Part shown: one piece after another, positions 1 through 7,075 of the stretch
How the letters are laid out: every line of letters begins with the position of its first letter
Position numbering within the stretch: position 1 is the first letter of the stretch
DNA from: JBBTDV01 sp038042605
GTDB taxonomy: Bacteria; Bdellovibrionota; UBA1018
DNA: 11,860 bases
NCBI GenBank assembly: GCA_964358645.1
Contig: CAYHPW010000072.1
Span: forward strand, 1-11,860
Direction: 5' to 3'
Made by a program: the position numbers and the translations under genes
Notes under the pieces: model-generated
What the model saw: only the letters and a program-made list of their open reading frames with translations
Database searches by the model: none
What the model was told of the DNA's origin: nothing

Positions 1-14
1 CAACCCAAATACTG

Positions 15-38
15 GCAGGCACCCGTCTGCTTTTTTTT
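15..38 (+). terminator. Rho-independent terminator of an upstream gene
   Basis: A 6-bp stem (GCAGGC at 15-20 pairing with GTCTGC at 25-30, one G-T wobble) closes an ACCC tetraloop and is followed directly by eight T (31-38). This is a textbook intrinsic terminator on the plus strand. The gene it ends would lie to the left of the window; bases 1-14 are too short to identify it. It also insulates the ATPase gene at 111, which therefore needs its own promoter. Confidence 0.85.
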
Positions 39-73
39 AGGCGTCTAAGTCACAGACCAAGTACTACAATGAT

Positions 74-102
74 TAGACAATACTCCTAATTTGTTATATA
101 TT
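74..102 (+). promoter_or_regulatory. Sigma-70-type promoter for the AAA ATPase gene
   Basis: A -35 box TAGACA (74-79, 5 of 6 consensus bases) and a -10 box TATATT (97-102, 5 of 6) are separated by exactly 17 bp. The start of transcription would fall at about 108-110, at or just before the ATG at 111, which implies a leaderless or near-leaderless mRNA. The match is good by eye, but transcription is not shown. Confidence 0.6.
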
Positions 103-109
103 TTAGGAG
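83..109. repeat. Inverted repeat around the -10 box, possible operator
   Basis: CTCCTAA (83-89) and TTAGGAG (103-109) form a perfect 7-bp inverted repeat with a 13-bp centre. It brackets the -10 box and reaches to within one base of the ATG. Centre-to-centre spacing is 20 bp, about two helical turns, which suits a dimeric DNA-binding protein. If transcription began further upstream, the same repeat would form an RNA hairpin hiding the AGGAG sequence. Confidence 0.5.
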
Positions 110-110
110 C

Positions 111-1277
111 ATGTACCAAAGGCTTATTAATATAACGTTATTAAAGAGTTTTTTTCTGTTTGGGGCGCGCGGAACCGGTAAATCCACATGGCTTCAGAAG
201 ATTCTGCCGTTGGAAAATACGCTCGTTTTTGATCTCCTGGATGCCGATCTTGAGGACCGTCTTCAACGCGATCCGTCCCTGTTTAGCTCGACTTTGCTGG
301 CCAACGAGCGATCAAAGGAGTGGGTGTTGATCGATGAAATTCAAAAAGTCCCATATCTATTGGATGAGGTGCATCGATTTATTGAGCGAAAGAAACTCAA
401 ATTCGCCCTGAGTGGGTCCAGTGCACGCAAGCTTAAACGAGGCGGGGCCAACCTGCTTGCAGGCCGTGCCCTATTAAACCATCTCTTTCCGCTCACCCAC
501 CGCGAGCTGGGGGAAGATTTTGATCTTTCAACCGCGATCCATTGGGGAGGGTTGCCTGCAGTTATCAATACGACCGACAACGATATAAGAAAACAAATGC
601 TGCGTACTTACGCATTAACTTATTTGAACGAGGAGATAAAAGCAGAGCAAATTGTTCGCAACCTGAACCCATTCCGCAAGTTTCTGGAAGTCGCTGCTCA
701 AATGAACGGAGAACCGGTGAATTTTTCGAAGGTCGCCAGGGATGTTGGTTCTGACTACAAGACGGTTCAAAATTATTATCAGATATTGGAGGATACATTG
801 ATGGGGTTTTTCCTGGAGCCCTATCATCCTTCGGTGAGAAAGCGGCAGAAACACGCGCCTAAATTTTATTTTTTTGATATCGGCGTCACGCGGGCGCTCA
901 GAAACGTCCTGAATGAAATTACGGAGCCGGGTAGCTACGGTTATGGAAAAGTTTTTGAGCATTTTCTCATCCTTGAGATTTTTCGCCTGAACGATTATTT
1001 ACGTAAGGATTTTCAGTTCTCTTTTTTGCGGCTCAATGAGCAAAGGGAAATCGACCTTATTATTAAAAGACCTGGTGAAAAGCTCGCATTGGTAGAAATA
1101 AAGTCCACCCGGGAAATCCGCCGGGATCACGTGGCCGGCGTGGAATATTTCTTAGATATTTTTAAAGGATCAGAGGGGTTTTGTCTGAGCCAAGATCCTA
1201 TCGCGAGAAGGATCGGCAGAGTTGAATGCCTTAATTGGATCGATGGAATCAAAAGAATCGGTTTAAACAGCCATTAA
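111..1277 (+). CDS. AAA ATPase with C-terminal DUF4143 (PD-(D/E)XK-like) domain
   Basis: This is an ATP-binding protein of the AAA_14/DUF4143 family, whose cellular role is generally unknown. The N-terminal ATPase shows a Walker A loop (GARGTGKST, residues 18-26), a Walker B strand ending in IDE (74-76) and a sensor-like SGSS (101-104). A helical/winged middle follows. The C-terminal part has the nuclease-fold signature residues: a Glu-rich helix (FEHFLILEI, about 283-291), EID followed by hydrophobic residues, then VEIKS. The length of 388 aa is usual for the family. The start at 111 is the only option: the frame has a stop at 87-89 and no ATG, GTG or TTG in between. AGGAG lies only one base before the ATG, too close for a normal ribosome site, which agrees with a leaderless message. 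The gene stands alone between a terminator and a converging bfr gene. Such orphan ATPases are often patchily distributed; a defence or mobile role is only a guess. Confidence 0.88.
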   Translation: MYQRLINITLLKSFFLFGARGTGKSTWLQKILPLENTLVFDLLDADLEDRLQRDPSLFSSTLLANERSKEWVLIDEIQKVPYLLDEVHRFIERKKLKFALSGSSARKLKRGGANLLAGRALLNHLFPLTHRELGEDFDLSTAIHWGGLPAVINTTDNDIRKQMLRTYALTYLNEEIKAEQIVRNLNPFRKFLEVAAQMNGEPVNFSKVARDVGSDYKTVQNYYQILEDTLMGFFLEPYHPSVRKRQKHAPKFYFFDIGVTRALRNVLNEITEPGSYGYGKVFEHFLILEIFRLNDYLRKDFQFSFLRLNEQREIDLIIKRPGEKLALVEIKSTREIRRDHVAGVEYFLDIFKGSEGFCLSQDPIARRIGRVECLNWIDGIKRIGLNSH

Positions 1278-1342
1278 CTTTGCGAACCGCTGTGCGCCTA
1301 ACTACGCGCCCTGCGCCTTTGAATTTTAAAGCAGATTTTGTA
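1278..1342. other. Short convergent intergenic region
   Basis: These 65 bp separate the converging ATPase and bfr genes. The left half is rich in GCGCC/GCGC words, but I find no stem followed by a T-tract on either strand, so no terminator can be called for either gene. Confidence 0.5.
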
Positions 1343-1825
1343 TTACGCCCCTTGCGCTGGCGGGATCTGCATCGCTAGATACGTCTGTATGCCGATCTGT
1401 TTTATCTGCTCAAGCTGCGCTTCAAGCCAATCGATATGCGCTTCCTCATCCTTCAATATCAGATCCAGGATCTCGCGTGAGCCGTTGTCGCCGACTTCGA
1501 TACATGTTTTGATTGCCAAGTTGTATACTCTGACAGCCATAAGTTCAGCGTTGAGATCGTTTTGAAACTGGTTTTCAACCTTATCCGCGATTTGTATTTC
1601 CTTGAGCTTGCTAACCGTTGGTTTAGTATCGAGGAAAAGGATGCGCTCGATAAGTCTTTCGGCATGTTTCATTTCATCAATTGCACGCTTCATTATGACA
1701 CCGTGGAGTTTCTGATATCCCCAGTTGGCGCACATTTCAGCATGCACGACGTATTGATTGATTGCCGTAAGTTCGTCGGCTAGCAAATCATTAAGAGAGA
1801 CTAATACTTGTTCGTTGCCTTTCAT
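1343..1825 (-). CDS. bfr: Bacterioferritin
   Basis: Haem-containing ferritin that forms a hollow 24-subunit shell in the cytoplasm, oxidises Fe(II) and stores ferric mineral. The 160-aa length and numbering match the classical family exactly. The dinuclear ferroxidase ligands E18, E51, H54, E94, E127 and H130 are all present, as is Y25. The haem-binding Met52 sits in the usual DEMKHAE segment, so this is a true Bfr rather than a non-haem ferritin. A good ribosome site (AAGGAG, 1833-1838) lies 7 bases before the ATG. The gene follows the regulator operon on the same strand but is separated from it by a terminator and has its own candidate promoter. No Bfd ferredoxin gene is adjacent. I see no clear Fur box upstream. 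Confidence 0.97.
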   Translation of the reverse strand: MKGNEQVLVSLNDLLADELTAINQYVVHAEMCANWGYQKLHGVIMKRAIDEMKHAERLIERILFLDTKPTVSKLKEIQIADKVENQFQNDLNAELMAVRVYNLAIKTCIEVGDNGSREILDLILKDEEAHIDWLEAQLEQIKQIGIQTYLAMQIPPAQGA

Positions 1826-1850
1826 AATTAAGCTCCTTCAAAGGTGAAAT

Positions 1851-1879
1851 ACTATACCTGAGAGACAGCAAAATTCCAT
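1851..1879 (-). promoter_or_regulatory. Candidate bfr promoter
   Basis: On the minus strand a -10 box TATAGT (1856-1851, 5 of 6) follows a weak -35 ATGGAA (1879-1874, 3 of 6) with a 17-bp spacer. This would give a leader of about 20 nt that includes the AAGGAG ribosome site. The -35 is poor, so an activator or the AT-rich DNA at 1880-1892 may contribute. No iron-regulator box was recognised. Confidence 0.4.
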
Positions 1880-1892
1880 ATTATTTTATACT

Positions 1893-1918
1893 AAAAACGC
1901 TGGGCATTAATCGCCAGC
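1893..1918 (-). terminator. Rho-independent terminator after the response regulator gene
   Basis: Read on the minus strand, GCTGG (1918-1914) pairs with CCAGC (1903-1899). One further C-G pair is possible with a bulge. The stem is followed by a G and five T (1897-1893). It begins 26 bases after the regulator's stop codon and lies upstream of the bfr promoter, so it probably ends the metG-kinase-regulator transcript. Confidence 0.7.
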
Positions 1919-1944
1919 ATTCTTACCAGTACGCTCCACACACC

Positions 1945-3351
1945 TCACTCGCTATCTATTTCCTTTTCGACTAGCTTGTCGAGTTTCCTGTAAATGGTGC
2001 GTGAGTTGATGCCAAGAAGTCTTGCTGTCATGTTCTTATCACCTTCCGTGGCTTCAAGTGTTTTACGGATGAGCAGCTCTTCAACCTGCTTTAATGGCGC
2101 TCCGATTGGAACTTCTATCGTTGAAAAATCCTGCCCCCGCACGCCACGCGCCGAAGCACCGGGCATAGCATCCCCACCAAGCTCCACCAGGTGTGATGGG
2201 AGGTCAGAAATACAAATCTCCTGACTATTACAAAACACCACCGCTCTTTCGATTATATTGGAAAGCTCTCTCACATTGCCGGGCCAGGAATGCGCCATCA
2301 GAATACGCATGGTCTCCTCACTTATACTGACAATGGACTTCTGATGACGATCACAGCTCTTAAGCAGGAAATATCTGGCCAGCTCCGGAACATCATCCAT
2401 CCTGTCGCGGAGTGGCGGAACTTTTATTTCTATGACTTCAAGCCTATAAAGAAGATCCGCCCTGAATTGCCCTAGCTTCACGCTTTCCTTGAGATTACGG
2501 TTCGTGGCCGCTATTACCCTTACATCGACCTTCTGCGATCGCGTAGCACCGAGACGCCTCACCTCGCCTTCCTGAAGGACTCGGAGTAATTTACCTTGAA
2601 GAACAAGCGGCATATCGCCAATCTCGTCAAGGAGAAGAGTCCCACCGTTTGCGGCTTCAAAAAGCCCGGGCTTTACAGCACTTGCCCCGGTAAACGCACC
2701 TTTTTCAAAACCAAAGAGTTCTGACTCAATAAGATTTTCAGGCACAGCCGCGCAATTCAAGGCTATGAATTTTTCACCCAATCGCGCGCTACCCGAATGG
2801 ATGCATCTTGCGACTAGCTCTTTTCCGGTTCCGCTCTCACCACTTATAAGCACCGTTGCAACAGTGGGAGCCACCTGCTGCATCAAAGCACGAAGCTGCT
2901 GCATCGGCTTTGACTGACCGATAAGACTGCCATCAAGTGCGGCATGCATGTTCCCTATACGCTCCTCCGCTTTAACGCGCTTAAGAGCAGCATCAATAGA
3001 AGACAAAAGAGCATGCTTCTTAAACGGCTTGGTTAGAAAATCCACGGCGCCGAGCTTCATAGCCCAAACCGCGTCTTCCACACGGCCATAAGCTGTCATT
3101 AGAACCACCGGAGTCTTGTCACTGCATAATGAAAGAGCTTTCAGGAAGTCAAGCCCACCAAGCCTTGGCATCCGCACATCCGACACCACGACATCAAACT
3201 TGGCCGCGTGTTGATTGCTGACCGGCCTGAGACGATCAAGTGCATAATGACCATCAACGGCGGTCATGACTTCGTGACCGGAGAGTTCCAGTATTTTTTT
3301 CGTGGACTCAAGCGCCTGGGCGTCGTCATCCACAAGAAGTACTTTAGCCAT
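1945..3351 (-). CDS. NtrC-family sigma-54-dependent response regulator
   Basis: Cytoplasmic transcription activator that, once phosphorylated, uses ATP hydrolysis to open promoters held by sigma-54 RNA polymerase. The order is standard. The receiver (1-120) has acidic D8-D10, phospho-acceptor D58, T86 and K108. The AAA+ domain has Walker A GESGTGKE (171-178), the sigma-54 contact loop GAFTGA (218-223) and Walker B LLLDE (to 243), then an arginine-rich FRADLLYRL segment. A C-terminal Fis-type helix-turn-helix lies at about 418-460. All key residues are intact and 468 aa is typical (AtoC/ZraR/HydG type). Its ATG lies inside the end of the kinase gene (8-bp overlap), with GAGG eight bases upstream, so the two are translationally coupled and almost certainly partners. 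Its target promoters are not evident here; the intergenic regions hold no full -24/-12 element. Confidence 0.97.
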   Translation of the reverse strand: MAKVLLVDDDAQALESTKKILELSGHEVMTAVDGHYALDRLRPVSNQHAAKFDVVVSDVRMPRLGGLDFLKALSLCSDKTPVVLMTAYGRVEDAVWAMKLGAVDFLTKPFKKHALLSSIDAALKRVKAEERIGNMHAALDGSLIGQSKPMQQLRALMQQVAPTVATVLISGESGTGKELVARCIHSGSARLGEKFIALNCAAVPENLIESELFGFEKGAFTGASAVKPGLFEAANGGTLLLDEIGDMPLVLQGKLLRVLQEGEVRRLGATRSQKVDVRVIAATNRNLKESVKLGQFRADLLYRLEVIEIKVPPLRDRMDDVPELARYFLLKSCDRHQKSIVSISEETMRILMAHSWPGNVRELSNIIERAVVFCNSQEICISDLPSHLVELGGDAMPGASARGVRGQDFSTIEVPIGAPLKQVEELLIRKTLEATEGDKNMTARLLGINSRTIYRKLDKLVEKEIDSE

Positions 3352-5398
3352 TTCTTATAACCTCACCGTCATCGACATCAGCGTGCGCATATTCAGCGCT
3401 CAAAACCGCCGAGGCCGGAAGCATGATCTCAAAACACGCCCCCGATTTATCAAGTCTATCAGACCTATCAATATATGCTATCGTGCCGCCATGGTCCTCG
3501 ATGACTTTTTTTATGAATGAAAGCCCAAGACCCGTTCCCTGTGCTCTTGTAGTCATAAACGGCGTGAAAAGTTTTGAACGGATCCCCTCCGGAACCCCGG
3601 GGCCATTATCCTCTATGCGCACCCACACTTTTCCTGAATCAGTATTGCCCATTGACCAGAAAATGGACCCTTTTGATCCGCCGCTGGCGGCTTGTTCACT
3701 ATCGTGTTCAACAGTCAGGGCCTGGATAGCGTTCTTAAAAAGATTGCCAAAGACCTGCTCCAGTAAATCACGATCAGCTTGAATGGAAAGCACTGACCCG
3801 GTTTCCCTCTTCCAATCTACGCATATCTTTTCTGCCTGGCAAATCGTAGCATAAGTGGCCAGGACCGATTCAATCACGTCACCCAAATCCAAAACAATCC
3901 TTTGCCCGGAAGAAAGGCGAGAAAGCTTCAGATAATTCCCAGTGATATTCTCCAGCCTGTCGACAGCACAAAGTATAGATTGCAGGGATTGCTTGAGCTG
4001 CATGTCTCCGCTTCCCTGGGCCAACTCGGATGCCATCTCGGCTTCCAGGCCTATTGAATGAAGAGGGTTCCTCACTTCATGCGCGACCTGAGCGGACATT
4101 CTGCCAACCGCGGCGAGATTTTCAGCATGCCTGAGTCTTTCCTGCATCTTCACATCATCAGTAAGATCATCAAGAACAATGATAGCCCCGCGTGGCAGGT
4201 TCCCCTCCTGCCTGAGCGGCATGATATGTCCGCCATAAATCCTGTCAGACACAAGCTGCTGTTCCACCTTCCGCGCGCTATTGTTGTCGTTATTGAATTC
4301 AATCCATGTCTGTCTGAAGCACTCCATCGCACTCCACGAAAAAAGATCCGATCCGATAACTTGCGAGGCATCCGCGCCCAGCCAACGCGCCGCTACCGGG
4401 TTACACTGCGTGATGTTTCCTTCTGTATCTGTAACAATTAGGATTGATTCGATGCTGTCGAGTACGTTTTCATTAAGCGCGCCCATCTCGCGAAGAAGGC
4501 GGTTTTGTTCCTGCAGCCTTGCCTTCTGCGCATCAACTATTTTCTCCCGTTCAAGCAAGGCGGTTGCCATTCTGTGGAATTCCCGCGCAAGCTGACTCAC
4601 CTCGTCTTTCCGTACAAGAGGGATTTCAGGAACCATGGCCTTATCTTCCTTGCGCAGTCCACGTCTGGCGATATTCCCGGCTAGCTTGGTCAGCTCTCCA
4701 AGCGGCCTCAATGCACGCTCGCCGAACCACAGAAAGAACAGCGACAAAACAACAACAACGATCAGGACAATTTCAAGACCAGTCATCAGTTCCGACATAC
4801 GCGACTGGGCTTGCGCGAACGTCTTTCTTTGAACTCGCTCGTATTCTACGCCAGCCCACTGGGCAAGCCTGGAGAATTCATCCAAACCGGACGACCACCG
4901 GGGATATAAATCTGAAGCAGCAGCTTCATCCCCGCGCTCCAAAGCTTCGTATAATTTAGCGCCGTCAGCCTTTAAATCAGAAAACACCTGCACTATTGAA
5001 TTCGACCACTGCGACCATCTGGCAGAGGATGATTCCTTGAATGATTCATCATTGATGAACTCCCCAACCTTCGCGATCTCATTCTCAAGCACGCCTTCTA
5101 TCCAGCGCTGCATGGGTCGCGGCCTCCATCGCGGGTCCGGCCAGTGAGACCGCCCAAGCCCGCGCTCAGCCTCACGGCGAAACAGCACGACATCGGATTG
5201 CATCTGAGTAAAAAGTCTACTTAATGGTATTGAAAGACGGTTTACCCCGTCAAGCATGCGTATCATATCATGCACGCGATAGAGGCTAATGCTGGAACCC
5301 AAAATTGAAAGCACAACAAGCGAGCCAACAAAAGTCAGTACGCGAAAACGAAGCCCAAAACGAAGTTCTGATCTGCTTTCAGAATGTTTTAAATCCAT
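3344..5398 (-). CDS. Membrane sensor histidine kinase (HAMP-PAS-HisKA-HATPase)
   Basis: Sensor kinase that should phosphorylate the regulator encoded next to it. With the start at 5398 it has 684 aa. There is a short basic N-tail, a membrane segment (about 20-40), an extracytoplasmic domain of about 165 residues with many Trp and Arg (WPDPRWRPRP near 86-95), a second membrane segment (208-225), a HAMP linker (226-285) and a PAS domain (about 300-412). The H-box AHEVRNPL has its phospho-acceptor at H440. The ATPase domain has N-box N556, G1 EDNGPG (596-601) and G2 GTGLGL (621-626). The reading frame stays open upstream into metG, to an ATG at 5521. I prefer 5398 because it puts a normal N-tail before membrane segment 1 and lies just after the metG stop. 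No strong ribosome site precedes it, so it may depend on ribosomes finishing metG. The ligand is unknown; no known sensor family was recognised. Confidence 0.93.
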   Translation of the reverse strand: MDLKHSESRSELRFGLRFRVLTFVGSLVVLSILGSSISLYRVHDMIRMLDGVNRLSIPLSRLFTQMQSDVVLFRREAERGLGRSHWPDPRWRPRPMQRWIEGVLENEIAKVGEFINDESFKESSSARWSQWSNSIVQVFSDLKADGAKLYEALERGDEAAASDLYPRWSSGLDEFSRLAQWAGVEYERVQRKTFAQAQSRMSELMTGLEIVLIVVVVLSLFFLWFGERALRPLGELTKLAGNIARRGLRKEDKAMVPEIPLVRKDEVSQLAREFHRMATALLEREKIVDAQKARLQEQNRLLREMGALNENVLDSIESILIVTDTEGNITQCNPVAARWLGADASQVIGSDLFSWSAMECFRQTWIEFNNDNNSARKVEQQLVSDRIYGGHIMPLRQEGNLPRGAIIVLDDLTDDVKMQERLRHAENLAAVGRMSAQVAHEVRNPLHSIGLEAEMASELAQGSGDMQLKQSLQSILCAVDRLENITGNYLKLSRLSSGQRIVLDLGDVIESVLATYATICQAEKICVDWKRETGSVLSIQADRDLLEQVFGNLFKNAIQALTVEHDSEQAASGGSKGSIFWSMGNTDSGKVWVRIEDNGPGVPEGIRSKLFTPFMTTRAQGTGLGLSFIKKVIEDHGGTIAYIDRSDRLDKSGACFEIMLPASAVLSAEYAHADVDDGEVIRNG

Positions 5399-5420
5399 CC
5401 AAGTACTACTATACGGACTT

Positions 5421-6965
5421 TTACACCTTTGTTTCAAGTCTTGGATAAACAGGCTTTGGTTGTGCGGGCCGGTACCCAGTTTCCGCCCATCTGAGCGACT
5501 TGATTGAGCCCATCTCGACATTCAGCTGCCTGAAAACCTCAGGCATTCCAAATGGAAGAACCGGGTTCAACGCTGTCGCTATCCACCTAAGGCCTTCCAA
5601 AAGCGTGTATATCACTTCGCGCAACTCTCCTAAGCCCTGCTGTTGCGATTGCTTGGCAAGATTCCATGGTTTGGTCTTATCTATGTATAAATTAAGCAAT
5701 CTTGATCTTGCCATACATGCAGAAACATAAGCAGACGGGTCAATGTCATCCAATGCCTGCTTCAGAGCCTTGGGTAATTCCTCAAACGATCGCCTCACTT
5801 CTGTGCTATGACTCAAATCTGCTGGCGCGGAAATATCCTGGTCTGGGAAATACCGGCCAGCCATACTAATAGAGCGGTTCACCAGATTGCCAAAATCGTT
5901 TGCCAAATCCGCATTGTACTTATTGAACAAAGCATCGAACGCAAAATTGCCGTCTTGTGAAAACTGATTCTCAGCCAGCATGTAATAACGGAAAGCATCC
6001 GCGCCTGTAACAGCCATCACCTCGTCAGGCGTCACGATATTCCCGGCACTTTTTGAAAGTCTGTCTCCATGTAATGTAATAAAGCCATGCGCGAAAACAC
6101 GCTCTGGTAGCGGTAGGTCAAGCGCCATGAGCATGGCAGGCCAATAAACACAGTGAAATCGCGAGATGTCCTTACCAATTATATGAACCTTCGCAGGCCA
6201 CCTGGCATCAAAGGCCGAAGCATTCGCACTTGATGGATCCTTCAGTTTAAACTCCATGCCGGCGGCAGTCAGGTAATTAATAAGGGCATCAAACCAGACA
6301 TAAACAACATGCTTGTTGTCAAACGGTAGTGGGATCCCCCAGGTGAACGTGGACCTCGATACCGAAAAATCCTTGAGCCCGAGTTCTATGAAATTAACAA
6401 TCTCCGCGCGTCTGTACTCAGGCTGGATGAAATCAGGTCTGTCTTTGAACAATTTAAGAAGCTGACCTTGATACTTCGAAAGCCTGAAAAAATAATTTTC
6501 TTCTGAAATCCACTTCGGCGCCTTGCCGTGCGCCGGACACAAACCATCCTTTAAATCCTTCTCGGTGTAAAAAGCTTCACATCCTTCGCAATAATGCCCT
6601 TCATACCTGTCTTTATAAATATCTCCGTTGTCAAAAGCCTTTTGCACGAGCTTCTGGACAACCCATTCATGATCCTTGTCTGAAGTACGTATAAATCTGT
6701 CAAAACTGATGCCCATCTGCCTTAAAACGCGTTGGATATCCTCAGACATTCGGTCACAGTAGGCGGCTGGCGAAAGGTCCATCGCCTCCGCAGCCCTCTG
6801 TACCTTAATTGAATGCTCATCCATTCCGGTAACAAAAAAAGTATCATGACCAAGCGCTCTAAGCCCTCTTACTAGCCAATCCGCACCAAGGCATTCCCAC
6901 GCCCACCCCACATGAATCCTGGAATTAGGATAAACAATCGCTGTTGTTATGTAGTCTACCTTCAT
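5421..6965 (-). CDS. metG: Methionyl-tRNA synthetase (short form) with altered HIGH motif
   Basis: Charges tRNA-Met with methionine in the cytoplasm. The 514-aa protein is the short form without the C-terminal tRNA-binding (EMAP/Trbp111-like) domain. The catalytic core has the class I signature at residues 18-21, but it reads HVGW, not HIGH. TGMDEH follows (46-51). The connective insert carries a single zinc-knuckle ligand set, C126, C129, C143 and H146, as in Thermus-type MetRS. A KMSKS-type loop reads RLSKS (302-306, K305). The anticodon-binding helical domain includes the KPWNLAK segment that carries the anticodon-reading Trp of the family. The ATG has GGAGG six bases upstream. It is the first gene of a run with the kinase and regulator, 22 bp before the kinase start. 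Whether it is the only MetRS in the cell cannot be seen from here. Confidence 0.95.
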   Translation of the reverse strand: MKVDYITTAIVYPNSRIHVGWAWECLGADWLVRGLRALGHDTFFVTGMDEHSIKVQRAAEAMDLSPAAYCDRMSEDIQRVLRQMGISFDRFIRTSDKDHEWVVQKLVQKAFDNGDIYKDRYEGHYCEGCEAFYTEKDLKDGLCPAHGKAPKWISEENYFFRLSKYQGQLLKLFKDRPDFIQPEYRRAEIVNFIELGLKDFSVSRSTFTWGIPLPFDNKHVVYVWFDALINYLTAAGMEFKLKDPSSANASAFDARWPAKVHIIGKDISRFHCVYWPAMLMALDLPLPERVFAHGFITLHGDRLSKSAGNIVTPDEVMAVTGADAFRYYMLAENQFSQDGNFAFDALFNKYNADLANDFGNLVNRSISMAGRYFPDQDISAPADLSHSTEVRRSFEELPKALKQALDDIDPSAYVSACMARSRLLNLYIDKTKPWNLAKQSQQQGLGELREVIYTLLEGLRWIATALNPVLPFGMPEVFRQLNVEMGSIKSLRWAETGYRPAQPKPVYPRLETKV

Positions 6966-7075
6966 AAAGCGCCTCCATACATAGAGATGGCACAGCTCTT
7001 ATACATTGCCGTAAAAAACTATCCTCAAGGATAGCTTCTAGCAAGCCGATAAATAATAGACGGAGGGGGGGATTT
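6966..7075. promoter_or_regulatory. Divergent control region between metG and the 490-aa gene
   Basis: These 110 bp must serve both genes. On the metG strand a -10-like TATAAG (7003-6998) lies 19 bp after TTGAGG (7028-7023), a possible but over-spaced promoter. GGAGG for metG is at 6976-6972 and GGAGG for the other gene at 7062-7066. An inverted repeat at 7019-7034 sits in the middle. I see no convincing promoter for the plus-strand gene. Confidence 0.45.
7013..7034 (-). promoter_or_regulatory. Inverted repeat plus T-run: attenuator-like hairpin or operator upstream of metG
   Basis: CTATCCT (7019-7025) and AGGATAG (7028-7034) are perfect inverted copies with two bases between. Read towards metG, the hairpin is followed immediately by six T (7018-7013), the form of an intrinsic terminator. 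Its stem is AU-rich and short, so it would be weak. It also overlaps the only -35-like sequence for metG, so a protein-binding operator is an equal alternative. Confidence 0.45.

Noticed and set aside
18..32. GGCAC...TGC resembling a sigma-54 promoter
   Set aside because: The spacing between GG and GC is one base short, and the sequence is explained by the terminator hairpin.
57..67. CCAAGTACTAC repeated at 5399-5409
   Set aside because: Chance-level length, unrelated surroundings.
101..111. The 11-mer TTTTAGGAGCA also present at 11810-11820
   Set aside because: Several 11-base matches are expected by chance in a window this size, and the flanks do not match, so this is not evidence of attachment sites or a mobile-element boundary.
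1278..1342. GC-rich repeats of GCGCC as a terminator
   Set aside because: The words are direct rather than inverted copies, and no T-run follows a stem.
3423..4959. Long plus-strand open frames opposite the kinase gene (e.g. 4519-4959)
   Set aside because: They lie antisense to a gene with intact kinase motifs, and their translations look like random shadow protein without domains.
5399..5521. Longer kinase start at 5521, inside metG
   Set aside because: It would overlap metG by 101 bp, add a polar tail unlike kinase N-termini, and has no ribosome site. The ATG at 5398 gives a normal N-tail before the first membrane segment.
6988..7003. Sigma-54-like sequence TGGCAC-N5-TTATA before the 490-aa gene
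   Set aside because: The -24 half is perfect, but the invariant GC of the -12 element is replaced by AT, so it should not work as a sigma-54 promoter.
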